Assembly: GCA_022579005.1 (NCBI GenBank)
Contig: MU401565.1
Span: 58,889 to 122,888 of the forward strand
Direction of reading: 5' to 3'
From: Poronia punctata
Taxonomy: Eukaryota; Ascomycota; Sordariomycetes; Xylariales; Xylariaceae
DNA: 64,000 bases
Shown piece after piece: positions 46,448 to 58,194 of this stretch. How positions within the stretch are numbered: the first letter of the stretch is position 1; each line of letters begins with the position of its first letter. Below the pieces are notes generated by a model, which ran no database searches, was not told where the DNA came from, and was given only the letters and a program-made list of their open reading frames with translations. The position numbers and the translations under genes were made by a program.

Positions 46448-47028
46448 TTTTGAGATGTGTTTTGGGGGGGGGGATTTGAGACGGTGATAGTGAGGGGTGA
46501 GTTGGTTTGTTGTGATTTCAATTCATCAACTTCTTTTTTTTTTTTTTTTTTTTTCTTCTTCTGACCTTTCCCATCAAATGTCCATTCAAAATGAAAAGAA
46601 ATGAAATGAGAAGCTCTCGAAACCCGACGAAACCCAAAGACGCGTACGTTGGGAAGAAAAAGTCTGGACTATATAGAAAAAGAAAGGGGGTCGGTTCCAA
46701 ATTAGGACAGCTCTTTACCAAGGCGCCAAAAGCTGACGAGCTATTACTACTACGTGCTACATATTGGGGGGGTAATTGCTTACTAGGTTTTAGCCAAGTA
46801 GTCGCAAGAAGACTAAGAACAAATGCTCGCTTATTTAGTCAACAGTTTCTCTTATTTTACTTTGCCATGTTGTATGCATGCTGCATGCATGCCTGCCTGC
46901 CGGGAAATATAAACACGTGGATAATAATGATAATGGACATGAATTGAAAGCTACTCGTAGACGCATGATAGTCTTGGCATAATGATCTAACCTAACCTAA
47001 GATATATAAAGATCAAGATCCTCAATCC
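46448..47028. other. Spacer with poly-T run
   Basis: Upstream of the unknown membrane protein and downstream of the GMC gene. It contains a run of about 22 T near 46533-46554 and a TACTCGTA at 46952-46959. A plus-strand 118-codon frame at 46591-46947 has no recognisable content. Confidence 0.5.
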
Positions 47029-48931
47029 TCAATTCTCCCCAAGTATAGCCTTGACAGCCTTCTTTGAAACCATAAAAGTCGGCAAGACGGGGTATGAGCC
47101 AGGCTGTTTCGGGAAAACAGAAGCATCCACAACCCTCAATCTATCAACGCCCTTGACGCGGAAGTTCCCATCGACCACGGCCATGGGATCTTTATCCGTA
47201 TCGCCCATGGCGCAAGTACCCGTCCCATGACGAGACCAAGTCTGCGTCTTGAGCGATTCCTTGATGTCCTCTTCCGTGCAGTCGTCGTCGTCGCCGCCCG
47301 TGGGACAAGGGGAGATTTCTTTAATCGGTAGGAAACCGCTCTGCGTTATACGCGCCTTGGCCTTTTCGATGAATTCTACCGCTTCGTACATGGCTTGAAG
47401 ATCTTGTTCTTCTCCCTCGGCGAAGAAGCGGAAGTTGATCTCGGGAGGCTCGAGAGGATCTGCTGATCGTAGGGTGACTGTGCCGTTGGAGCTATGCGGG
47501 TTCTTTACGGCGAAAGCTAGCGAAAATGCGTTTTGGCCGTGGTCTGCTGGGTAGCCGGGGAAATACCCATCAAATCCTAGACGAGCTGGCCTATTATTTG
47601 TCGTGGGTTAGTACGAGTTATGGACATATAAAGGGGGGGGTTGGTATTACTTACCATATAGTAATGTCTCTATCACCATCCGAGACTGAAGTCTTCAGCT
47701 GAATTGTATATGAGCCAAGATCATAGGTTGCAGTCGTATTAGCCAGTGACAGGACGGTTGCCTCATAGTTGTCGCCAAGGTTAGCCCCAACACCCGGCAC
47801 ATCCGATACCACGGTGATATTATGCTTCTCCAGCTCGTCAGCCGGGCCGATACCGTTCACTTTCAGGATCTGAGGAGAGTTGAACACGCCACCAGCGATG
47901 ATCAGTTCTTTTCCGACATAGGCGGATGCAGTCGTGGTGTTACTGCCGGCATTGTATCGCGGATGTGCTTTGTATGCATTGGGACCGACCACGTAGTTCA
48001 CCCCCGAGACAGTTGGAGTGCCGTCCAACGACAGCGGGTCCCAGACGATCTCGGTCAGGGTGGATTCGAGCTCAACGGTTAACGGAAGGTCCGGGTTATC
48101 CTTCAAGGCGTTACTAATGTAGTTCGCCGGGCTCCACCGTACCGCACCAACATCCGTGTGGGTGACGAGGCCAAAGATTCCAGTTGCTTGGTCTCGATCT
48201 TCGTCGATGCCGTTGATGTCGCGCGTCAGTTGGTTCCTCAACTCGTCCGTCGTCATGTTCGCCTTGCCGCCGGCCTGCTCCGATAGTGCGCGGAAGACGG
48301 TCGTTCCGCCTACGTCTGGCCCTATCCAGGAACCGTAACCACGATTAGTTTCGAGCCAACCGTCGAAACCATGGCCTTCGGTCCCAGCCTTGACGTAATG
48401 CGACTTTTCTATTTCCTCAAACACCTTCCTCATCTCGGCCGCACTCCAAGAATCGTCGCCAGTAGCATCAGCGATGGTATCCCACGTGGAATCGGGCGGC
48501 AGCTCAAGTACGGCGTCGTCGAAGAAAGCACCGCCTCCCAATGCGGCAAAGCGAGGATACCAGACGCCCAATTGCTCAGCATCTTCCGGGGGATCGAGGC
48601 CGACGTAGAAACCCCCATCCGCAGTCCGCCATGTCATGTGCTTGTTCTTGAGCTCTCTTTCCGGATCGTCCGAATTCTTGACAAAGAAGTCCCACCTGCC
48701 AGCCCCATCATTCACCGACGGCCAAGGGAACCAGATATCTCGATTACTGTTGGGATTGATTTCCACGCCCGAGTCGAGAAGGAGAACGCTGTTTCCGGCT
48801 TTTGCCAGGTCGACGGCCAGAGGACCACCACCGGGGCCGGAGCCGACTACAACATAGTCATATTCCTGGGCGGCGGCATAGACTACCCCTAGCCCTAGGA
48901 CCAACGAGACCGAGCTCTTTGGTGTCCACAT
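47029..48931 (-). CDS. Secreted GMC oxidoreductase
   Basis: Two exons (48931-47655 and 47590-47029; 64-nt intron) encode 612 residues, the normal size for the glucose-methanol-choline family. A signal peptide (MWTPKSSVSLVLGLGVVYAAA) precedes the FAD-binding fingerprint YDYVVVGSGPGGG and DSGVEINPNSNRD. The family's second signature is readable as ELIIAGGVFNSPQILKVNGI, and WSRHGTGTCAMG carries the catalytic His. Two positions depart from the usual pattern: the ALGG segment reads ALGGGAFFDDAV rather than GG(C/S)xxxN, and the place of the second catalytic His/Asn near the C terminus reads GSYPVLPTFMVSKKA, with Tyr. The substrate is therefore open: alcohol, sugar or related oxidation outside the cell is a family-level inference. 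Confidence 0.9.
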
Positions 48932-50667
48932 GGTTCAGATTGATCGACGCGGCAAATGTGAGAAACGGCAGAGGTGAGATGTACCGGTAGCGGCGATCGA
49001 GCCACTTTGATCCAGTTGGAACTCCCATCCCAAGTTGTTGGTTCTTACACAAGGATTTATACCCACGACCACCCATGTATAAGTCGTTCGTGCCCTTCCC
49101 CTGATGTTTCCCCCGCAGAGTATTCCCCCCACGTAGAGACTCGGACTTGGTACTGCGCCACCTGGACATGCAGAAATCACATCGGAAGGAAATACCATCA
49201 TCCTGGCAAGACTCTCGATGCGGCCGCTTCATAAGGTGATGTGGATGGACGAGGGTCGAGATTTAGCCGGAAAGGAAGGTGGAGGATCAACCGAAACGAG
49301 GTCTAGACGCACCGTTATCCGGGGCGGAACGTGACCCCAATTCGGCGCGTACGAGGTGGACGGAAGAATGAGGGGTGAACTGCGCGTGTCGCGTGCTATA
49401 CCCATGTGTCTGCCTGGATAGATCCTTTTGGGCATGTCGCCATCTGAAGCGGGGGAATATAAGACATGATTTTATGAGCGCGAACAGACGTAAATAGGTA
49501 GAATCATTCCCCACAATGACAGACAGGCATCGGCGGTATTTCCCATGTTGAGAGAAAAACAAAGCGAAATAAAGAAACAAAATCAAAGCAAAGGGATGTC
49601 GTGTTGAAGAGAATGTATAACTGAAGAGTTGGAGTTAATACTCCAGAAACCCCCTGCAGGTTACTTGTGGCTGGTAGCCCCAACCTACTCGTATCGCACA
49701 TTTTGTATGATGTGAAAGTAAAAGCCCCGACTCCTCTGCTCATATTTGCGGCTGGGCGATGATTTTACTTACTTACGTTCCTTAGGCCGACGTCTTCAAA
49801 CAAACACATCCGGATGATTGACTGGAGTTGTGTTCTGTTGAAGATTGGATTTTGGCCTCAATGTACGAGTACGACACCACATTGCCGACTTCCACCTCGA
49901 GGAAATAAATATCACTCGAGAATTGTGGACACCCCAAAAGGACGATCCCCTGAACCTGACGCTCGTCGCAGCTTTATATAGGCGTGATGGGTACGTCGGA
50001 CGAAGTCTATGGCCGAAGGAAAGATTTATAGCCGACACTGGAGCCAGCCTTTTTTTTTTATCTTGCGACGGTTTCAATTCTCCCGGATATGATAAGGCCT
50101 CTCACCCTCGGCGCGTCGCAGCAGAAAAGAAAAGTAAACCCCGCGAGTCGGATGGGCTCATTTCGGTCCTCAACTTTTCACCTTTTGGTGGAGAGAAAAG
50201 AAGGAAAGAGAATCGAATTGTGTCAGAAACCGTACCACAACGACGGCAAGAGCAACTTCCCAGGAAATGTGTGGATCCTTCTCGATGCCAAATTATATAT
50301 AATTTATAGCAAACTACACTTTACATACGGTTTTGTATCTTTTAGGCGTGCGGCTTTCCCGCATGGCAGCTAGCTTTAGCAATGTCCCTAATGTCCCTAA
50401 TGTCCCTAGGTTAGTCTAAAGCATTACACCACGACTCAAAACCTACGCGACTAGTGTTGGCTATTATATCATCACTCGAACATCATCGGCGCTATTATAC
50501 CCCGCCTACCCACTCACTCAAACGTCGCTCACTTATATAGATTCTCACTTGTACACTCGCTAATTGACGTGTTTTGTCAAGTTTCTCGGTTCATATCATA
50601 CCTTCTTCACTGCTTTCGTATTCTTCTTACTCGTCCGTTATCCAACCCGTCCAAAGAAGCAGCGAAA
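48932..50667. other. Divergent intergenic region, 1.7 kb
   Basis: Shared upstream region of the GMC (-) and quinone-oxidoreductase-like (+) genes. A 154-codon open frame at 49845-50309 (+) contains no Met codon and is not called. It holds a 9-bp tandem repeat at 50381-50408 and TACTCGTA/TACGAGTA at 49686-49693 and 49864-49871. Confidence 0.5.
50381..50408. repeat. AATGTCCCT tandem repeat, three copies
   Basis: Three perfect copies of the 9-mer AATGTCCCT, about 260 bp upstream of the start codon of the quinone-oxidoreductase-like gene. Confidence 0.9.
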
Positions 50668-51824
50668 ATGTCCGTTCCGACCAAACAGAAACAGTGGATC
50701 GTCGAGGGCACCGGCAAAGCCTTCGAGACACTCAAGTGTGTCGAGGCCGAGGTGCCCAAGGTGGGCGATAATGATGTCCTTGTCAAGATCCGTGCCGCTT
50801 CGCTGAATTACCGCGACCTGATCATCCCCCGAGGCATGTACCCTTTCCCGACCAAGTTCCCCGTCGTGCCCGCATCGGACGGGGCCGGCGACGTGGTCGA
50901 GGTCGGATCCAAAGTTACCAAGTTCAAGAAGGGTGACAGGGTAGTCACCCTGTTTAACCAGGGCCATCAGTACGGTCCCGTCGACTTGAACAGCGCTAGC
51001 ACCGGTGTTGGAGGTGTTGTCGACGGCACGTTACGTCAGTATGGCGTTTTCAACGAGACCGGCCTCGTCCGCGCACCCAAAAACCTCAACTATGCTGAGG
51101 CTGCTACCCTGACTTGTGCTGGTCTCACAAGCTGGAATGCGCTGTACGGACTCAGGGCTATAAAACCCGGTGAGACTGTCCTTGTCCAGGGAACTGGTGG
51201 AGTCAGTCTTTTTGCTCTACAGGTAATGTCGAGTCTTTTTCCCAGCATGCATCAGCATCTAACAGCAAGCTCGCAGTTCGCCAAGGCGGCCGGTGCCACA
51301 GTCATCGCCACAACATCTTCCAAGGAAAAGGCAGAAACGCTAAAGAAGCTCGGTGCCGACCACGTGCTCAACTACAAAGAGGATACGAACTGGGGCGAGT
51401 CGGCAAAGAAGCTATCGGGCGGCGCGGGCGTCGACCATGTCATCGAGGTAGGAGGCGCCGACACATTGAAGAACTCTCTCAAAGCTATCAAGTATGAGGG
51501 CATCATCAGCATTATCGGCTTCTTGGGCGGCGTCAAAGTCGAGTCTTCGCTCATTGAAACCCTGACGCACATTTGCACCGCCCGCGGTATCTATGTCGGA
51601 TCCCGGCAGCAGATGGAAGACATGGTTGCGGCCATCGAGGCCAACGACATCCATCCCGTTGTCGACCAGAAACCTTTCTCTCTCGACCAAACAGACAAAG
51701 CATACCAATATCAGGTAAGTCGACTCGACAAACGTATGCATCAGCTGGCGGAAAACAACGGCTAATCGTTACCTCTTAGTGGGATAAGGGCCATGTAGGC
51801 AAGGTTGCTATAAACATCGATTAG
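50668..51824 (+). CDS. Quinone-oxidoreductase-like MDR dehydrogenase
   Basis: Three exons (50668-51222, 51277-51714, 51780-51824) encode 345 residues. It belongs to the medium-chain dehydrogenase/reductase superfamily: an N-terminal GroES-like half with ASLNYRDLIIPRGMYPFP and VVPASDGAGDVVEVG, then a Rossmann half with QGTGGVSLFALQ and GLTSWNAL. The Cys set of the structural zinc is not apparent, which points to the zinc-independent quinone-reductase branch; NADPH-dependent reduction of quinones or enals is inferred. The first intron (54 nt) is a multiple of three without stops, so unspliced sequence stays open. The last exon is only 45 nt (WDKGHVGKVAINID), found by the usual C-terminal GHVGKVAI motif. 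A start 33 codons upstream is open but that stretch is Phe/Ser-rich leader-like. Confidence 0.92.
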
Positions 51825-52728
51825 TCGAATCGCACTATTCGAAGCTATGCGCGGCTAGCTGTGCGGTCCATGTTCCGCTCCATGTAGGCGCGGCAGATCG
51901 CCAAGGACCCGGCACTTCCGTTCGCTCGGCGTCTTGAATGACTCGGACAGACGGGGCTTGGTATTCACGAACCCGCACGAAGCCGCATTGTTCATAATGT
52001 ACCATGGAATTAATTCGTAAAATCTGTTAAATATCGTCAAGTTTTTTCTTTTTCGTTTTCAAATTTTGCTCCTGCACTGTGACATGCGAGTAATGGTCGC
52101 GAAAAGAGAGCATCGTGGTTGGATTGCAAAATTTGCACATAGTTTTCATCTGTACCGGCGAACCCGTCTCCCAAACTCGGCTCGACCCCCCATCCGCCCC
52201 AAGGCAGATAGATAACAGGACCAATGGAGTTTGGGAGGGCAAATGGTCAAATTCGCATAGATGCCGAACCAACCCAATGCCCCCACCCATGAGTTTCCCT
52301 CCTGGGAACACCGGCGACGTGTCTGGAAAAAAGGCGACACGCTGGGCTTTTGAAGACCCTTTTAATGTACCGCATGGATTACAGAGCTGCAAGGAATGAT
52401 CTCGCCTTGTGCTCCACCTTGTCCAGCGGGTATAGTGCTTATTGGGGAATGAAATCACAGAGGACACAGAAGAGGGGTACACACTATGAAGTGAAAGCCT
52501 AAGTAACTGGCATAGCAGCACCTGGGGAATCCATCTTCAGAGTTGTTAATGTGAGGCATAACTGGCCCGGCGATTAGGGGCCTAAGCTGCCGACACCAGT
52601 GGAAGATGCAAGTGAACCTTGACGTTGCATGGTCCTAAACTCTTCAGTGTTAGCCAGGGTATCGTACATTTATTCCAACAGACCCCAAATTTCAGTCGGG
52701 AAATACAATGCCATGTATGACCGCGAGG
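51825..52728. other. Convergent spacer, 0.9 kb
   Basis: 3' flanks of the dehydrogenase and Nup37 genes. A 164-codon minus-strand frame (52027-52521) has no recognised motif and ends in KTKKKKLDDI; I leave it uncalled. No repeats of note. Confidence 0.5.
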
Positions 52729-54959
52729 TCAAGAATCGAACATGACCTTCTTCCGGCCTCTTCCTCGGCCATCATCCATAGCGTCCAGCTCCCGGTCGAT
52801 TTCCATAATATCTAACATCTCAACCTCGACGTCCCTTTCCTCTTCTTCGTGTCGTTGTTCAACGTCTGCAGCCGCATTCAGTGTGTCGGCAAATGAGAAT
52901 CCACTGCTTGGTCGTGCACCTGTCTGTCCGGGTGACTGTTGTCTGCCTGTTCGCATGCTGTCACTATCCGTGGATATGAGACGGTTAATGAGGGGTCGCT
53001 CAGAAAGCTTCTTCCGGGGGCCAATCGACAGATTGTACGTCACACTCCCAGGTTGCTCCGGCTTGGGAAATACCACGATGGCGCTGTTATCCCGAACTCC
53101 GCTCGGTCTCTTCCGACGGCTAACGACGCCGCCGATGCGAGTACCCACAGCTTCCTCGCTCTCCCGCACTATAACAAGTCTACTTTCGCCGCAGACCACC
53201 ACGTCGACGGGCAAGCCTTCGCTACCCGGGGAGCTCATACCCCCTGTTTCGGCGAAACGGACAATCGCACTGACTCCGGTGCATGCCTCTCCCATTAGTC
53301 CAACTGGCAGATCTGTCAGGCGGATCATACGGGTGGGTTGCGCTCCGCTGAAAAGATTCACTCCACCCCCTGCGCCTTTGCGAATCTGAGCGTCCCAGAA
53401 CTTGAGAAGGCCGGGTATCGTGAAGACGTGATCGGAGCTCCCAATCCATAATGTCACGCTCTCGTCCGACGTCGTAGTAGCGCTCGCAGGCAATGGTGTA
53501 ACAACGACGCCACCCCTTACAGTGGCCAACCGCTCCGGGCCAACCAAGCTTGAAAAAGCATCGCGTCTAGTATGTGGGGTCATTGGAACAAAATCCGTAA
53601 CGCTTCCAGACGTCCGTTGCGAAGCAGTAGTGCGCAACGAGTTTGTGCCTTCGACAAAACCGCTAACGCTAAACTCGGTAATAGCATCTCCGAGGATTCC
53701 AGAATTAGGTTTGCCAAAGTGCGCGGGGCCTTGTGGAGATACGCCATCCACGTCCCAAACTCCCCATTGGCCATCCGCCAGTAAGACGAATATGGCACGA
53801 CCACGAGCAGCCCAGGACGCGGCCAGTACTGGCTTTCTCATTTTGGAGTTTTTGATGAATGGTGCGTAGAAAGAAATAAGCCATGAGCCCTGCGACGGGA
53901 AGGGTCCCTCGGATATATCGTCAGGTGGCATGGAAGGCACGTGGTAGTCATAAATGCGTACAGCGTGAGGGGACGCATTGCAGAGAAGTTGTGTCGAGTG
54001 TGTAGGATTAAATGCGACCGAAACCAAGGGTCTGGGCAGGTATTCAATCTGGAATGCTTCGATCTGAGGGCCAGTTTTAGCCGTGGCCTCAAGAGGCACG
54101 TCCCAAAGCCGCAAGGTGCCGGATGCCTCCCGGGTATGAGCTGCAACGATGACATGGTGATGATGTCGAGGCGTCGATCGTGAGCGGTCCGATGATTTGC
54201 TCCGGTCCGTAGGTCTTGGTCTTATCAGGGTCATGGCCAAGCCATCAGATGGCTTCTGCTGACCAGAGAGTAATGTGAGTGTTTCGCCCCATTTGCCATT
54301 GCCACCTCTTCCGGCGAGTAGGGATTCCTGCAGTTCTTTCCTAGTCTTGCTCTGGTGCGACGGTGGGACGAGAGGAAGTGTGACCAAGAAGACTTCACGT
54401 GTCGCGCAAGAAACGGCGAATACCATCTTCTCTTTTAAAATATCCGTTCCCTCCCACGAAGCGTCCTCGGCGAGGCAGGGAGTAATGGGCAGTGTTGAGA
54501 TATGTTGGACAGCCGCCTGAAATTCAAGGTCGAGAGTTTGGGTGAACTCGGGAAATGTAGAGTCTTCGTCCAGTTGCTCTACGAACTGAGGGTTGTCAAC
54601 AAATGGTTCGTTCGCGGGCTCGTCATCTTCATCCGAATCGATAATCATGACGGCATCTTGAGGCACTCTGCCATTCTGCTTCCCGTTGGCAGGTTTCGCA
54701 ACAGCTTCCTTCACTTCCGGTTTCAGCCGTCTACCGCCCCGCCATATTATGGTGATGCCAGTATCGTGGCCATATATGAGGATCGTAGCGCCCTGGGGAG
54801 AAAGGACGGGATAGGTATGAACAGTGTGTATACGACGAGGCAGATTATACCTATACAAGCATGTCAATAGTCGTCTCAAGGTGAGGCAGAGATTTCAGCA
54901 TACGTGTACTGGGTATTCTGCACCGTTCGACGGACGCGCGCCGCCGTAGTTGGCGCCAT
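52729..54959 (-). CDS. nup37: Nucleoporin Nup37, fungal beta-propeller type
   Basis: Two exons (54959-54904 and 54850-52729; 53-nt intron) encode 725 residues. The short first exon gives MAPTTAARVRRTVQNTQYT, joining in frame to YNLPRRIHTVHTYPVLSPQG and ATILIYGHDTGITIIWRGGR, the conserved start of fungal Nup37. The rest is a degenerate WD40/beta-propeller: TLRLWDVPLEA, LVSVAFNPTHSTQLLCNASP, ADGQWGVWDVDG, with an acidic loop (IIDSDEDDEPANEP, about 95-110) and an acidic C-terminal helix rich in Glu and Asp (VEQRHEEEERDVEVEMLDIM). Nup37 belongs to the Y (Nup107-160) complex of the nuclear pore. The family assignment rests on the first 100 residues and overall layout; a reading that begins in the second exon would miss the true N terminus. 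Confidence 0.88.
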
Positions 54960-57212
54960 ATTGTAGTGGCAAGCTCAGTCGACGAGGTTGAGAAAAACAA
55001 TGACGCGATGTGGTTTTAATGGGTGCGCCTCAGTCGAAGATATTAGTCCTACCTTCAAGCAAGTGTAGGATGTCAAAAGTAATACAGATGAATAGTCGGA
55101 GCAAGCAGACTCGGGAGCGGGACTGAGACCGTTATTGCTGCAAGGTTATTTTATGGTTGGTGGTTGTTGCAGTAATGGCACGATTCGCAGAGATGGCCCA
55201 AGTCCACCAGGCTGCTACGCGACAAAGCTTGAAGGAGCTGTAGCAAAGCTCAAGTGGGGCGGGCAGCCTTCAGATGCCCGTGGTCATGTGACTCATCCTT
55301 CATCAATCAGGGGATACAACATCTCTAGGGTAAGCTCTTTCACCGCCGTACCCGTCTAACCGTAACCTGCGTGCGTAGAACTTGATGAGGTAGCAACAGA
55401 AGAGCGTGATATTGACACTTGTAGGAGTATCTAGGTATAGAGTTTAAACAAGGAGTACGTTGTTAGCCCACTTGAAGTGATCTAAACCGTAGGTTGGCTA
55501 AAAGATAACAAGAACCCTAGACATGGCACTATTTATAACGATGGTTGAAGCCTTGAAACGCAGCTTCATCTCACAGCTAACAAATACCAACATTAATAAA
55601 AGACCGGGCAGATGTTACCTACCTACCTACCTACCTGTCGGGTTGACCAGCACTGCGGCAGTTGCACCTGACCCTGACAAGTATAAACTTCGGTATATCT
55701 AACATACATGTAGGTATATCTACATCCATCCCCAACCTTGATAGTACATAATCTCTATATCACACCTCCCCCAAAGTAAGCTCGAACCTTAATCCCAATC
55801 CAAAGTCCAAAGTCCAACCTCCTCCTCCAACTACGGTTTTTTTATTTTTTTTTATTTTTAATAATCAGAGAGATCCCCCCCCCCGCAAAAAAAACCTACC
55901 ACTAACCATTACTCACACCCAGTCCCCAGTATCTAGAACATCCTCAACCAGTCATTAGATTACCTCAAACCTATCTAGATACCTATCTTAGCACCGAGGC
56001 AGATGGACGTAATGGGGAACTACCTACGTGTGCAGAGTCTACGTGTATGTATATTGGAAGTGGGCATAAACCCGCCGTTTCAGAAACCGACGATCGACTT
56101 CTGGATGTGGGGATGTGAGTCCTCAGAAACACGTGTTTGGCGCCCGGATCACTACATAGTAGGCAGGCAGGCTGGAGCGACGAAAACTTGAAGATGTACA
56201 TGTCATATCTACTTAGCCACCTTGAGTGCTTGATTCCGTATCTGTCTACTTTTATACAAGCCCACGCACACGCACGACAGGCTATCTCACAAAATTGAAT
56301 ACCAGTTTTGCTGTTTACAACTCTTAAGAAACCTACGCTAGGGAGTGACTAGTCACGGGCTGGGATGACTCGAAAGGGCGTCAAATGGGAAGTATCAGAG
56401 AAAATAAATGTTGACAGAGGGTATCTAGACATAAGAGAGGCATGTAATAAATGATAGGAAGTAAAAGTATTAGATATCCAGAACAGAGCCCACCTCTGCC
56501 CGGACCGACATTAGATAATGTAATAGTGAGAAGAGTTGACGATGAACTACGGTCTTCGACATCTATAGAGGGAGATGTCAACGTGATCCAGCACAGAAAA
56601 CATCACGATTTCAGCAATAGAGAGCTGGCTGGCTTTAGTATCGTGTCCAGTCGGACCAAATTGAATAATGTACAGCAAAAAGTCCTTCATGTCCATTGAT
56701 GCCTAGTCTCTTCTATTTGGGGGAATCTTCGCGCAACAAACCAGACCACACTGATCCCTAATCAAATCGGGAGCCGCCGTTGATGGCAGGATCCGTGCTA
56801 TTATAAATCCTCAGAGACAGCTGATCGTCCTCGTTCGTAGTCGCCTCGATCGGGTCATATTTTCCAATCCTGTTGGGTACTGAGCCCTCTGTAGGCTCGA
56901 GGAAAGTTTATAAGGGTGTATTTTTCATGCAAAGTGCAATCATGCCTGGCGGCAAAAGCAGCTGGGAGAAAGGAGTGGATGGGATCTTGTATGTCGATTC
57001 CCGGACTAATGACCAGCGGCCATGTCGATTCGGCGGCTCAGCGCCTTGTTTTCGCGCCATACCTCAACACATTTTAACGCCAGGATCATCGGCATCGACC
57101 ATCCGATATCAAGTCAAGAGTAACCACCGTCAAACGCCATTGATGCCCAAAGGGAGGAAAATAATTGTCGCAATGCCAGAGTTGTTCATTGTCTCGTCCA
57201 AGTGGTGATGAC
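54960..57212. other. Intergenic, 2.3 kb, no gene seen
   Basis: Upstream of Nup37 and downstream of the WSC gene. A TACC tetranucleotide array at 55616-55636 and poly-T/poly-A runs near 55838-55895 are the only clear features. Short frames without recognisable content. Confidence 0.5.
55616..55636. repeat. TACC tetranucleotide repeat
   Basis: Five copies of TACC (TTACCTACCTACCTACCTAC), a concentrated example of the TACC/TAGG strings scattered through the spacers. Confidence 0.9.
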
Positions 57213-58194
57213 TTAAGCGTTGGTTACCTAGCATTTAAGTCAGTATTAGAACCAAACCTAGTTTGCCGTCAAGCGTCATGTGGGATGACTAACCCTTAGA
57301 ATCCGGCGCGAGTAGTCTTGATTATCGGCGATGCTACCGTCGCTCATGCGTCGGTTCATCACAGGGTCCATCCGGGAATCGGCTATGGACATGTTGCTAC
57401 TGCTAGGTGCCTTTCCGCCGCTGATGAAGGCATTGACTGCAGCGTTCCGACGGTGCTCTTCCTCGAGTTCGGTGTTTCTGCGTCGTCGCATGACAAAAAA
57501 TGAGGTAACAGCAATCGCAACCACAACAATTACACCGACAACAACACCTACGGCGATACCGATAGTACTCGAGTTAGATCCACTCTTGGGCTTTTCGGTC
57601 GCGGAAGCTTCTGCTGACGTTTCTACTGTATCTATTTTGTAGGTTAATATTTACGAAAACATGTACTCCAAATGGACTTACCAGGCACTTGCGTACGAGT
57701 TGGTGTGGGTGCAGTTGTTGTACTGGAGCTGCTGCTGTCTTCGTAGTCGGCTCTTGGAACATTGATCACGAGACCCGTGTTGTAAACGGTGTAAGCGTCC
57801 AGACCGCCGCCTTCAACAAAGATTAGTAAGAGATAACCGCAAAGTGCCCAAGTCTTGAAAACGTACATGCTTGGTCACCAAAGCCGGGGCAAGGCTCGTT
57901 GCATTTGCTGTCGTTGAGCAGATTCTTCAAGTTCGGCAGTTTGTCGCCACAATAGCAGGTTCTCGAGTACGTGGCACCGACAGGCTTATCCTTTTTGCGG
58001 CACTTTTCAGAGCACCAGCCTTGGGTGTTGTATTTCCATGATGCGACCTGTTCCATATCCGCCAGCGAGTCGTAGCAACCAGCCACAGTGTCCGTTCCAA
58101 GAGACGGGATTCCGATAGGTAGCTGTTTTGTCGTGGCATTGCCAAACGACGCCATGGCTAGAATAGCCGCAGCAGTAATTTGCCGTACCGACAT
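57213..58194 (-). CDS. WSC-domain cell-wall stress sensor
   Basis: Four exons (58194-57867, 57810-57682, 57631-57294, 57227-57213) encode 269 residues. A signal peptide (MSVRQITAAAILAMASFGNA) precedes a WSC domain with its Cys pattern (GCYDSL, GWCSEKC, YSRTCYCGDKLP, CNEPCPG, QACGG). Then come a Ser/Thr-rich, presumably O-mannosylated stalk, one membrane span (about 175-199, IGIAVGVVVGVIVVVAIAVT) with a basic stop-transfer RRRR, and a cytoplasmic tail. The last exon is 15 nt (VTNA): the third exon ends ILR with donor GTTAGT, and a 66-nt intron with TACTGAC branch leads to TAG|GTAACCAACGCTTAA, giving the LRVTN ending typical of Wsc tails. It should sense wall stress at the plasma membrane and signal through Rho1 and the cell-integrity pathway (family inference). 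Introns are 56, 50 and 66 nt. Confidence 0.9.

Noticed and set aside
49845..50309. 154-codon open frame between the GMC and dehydrogenase genes
   Set aside because: Contains no Met codon, no domain, and lies in a divergent promoter region.
52027..52521. 164-codon minus-strand frame
   Set aside because: No recognised motif, lies in the spacer between two convergent genes, length near chance expectation.
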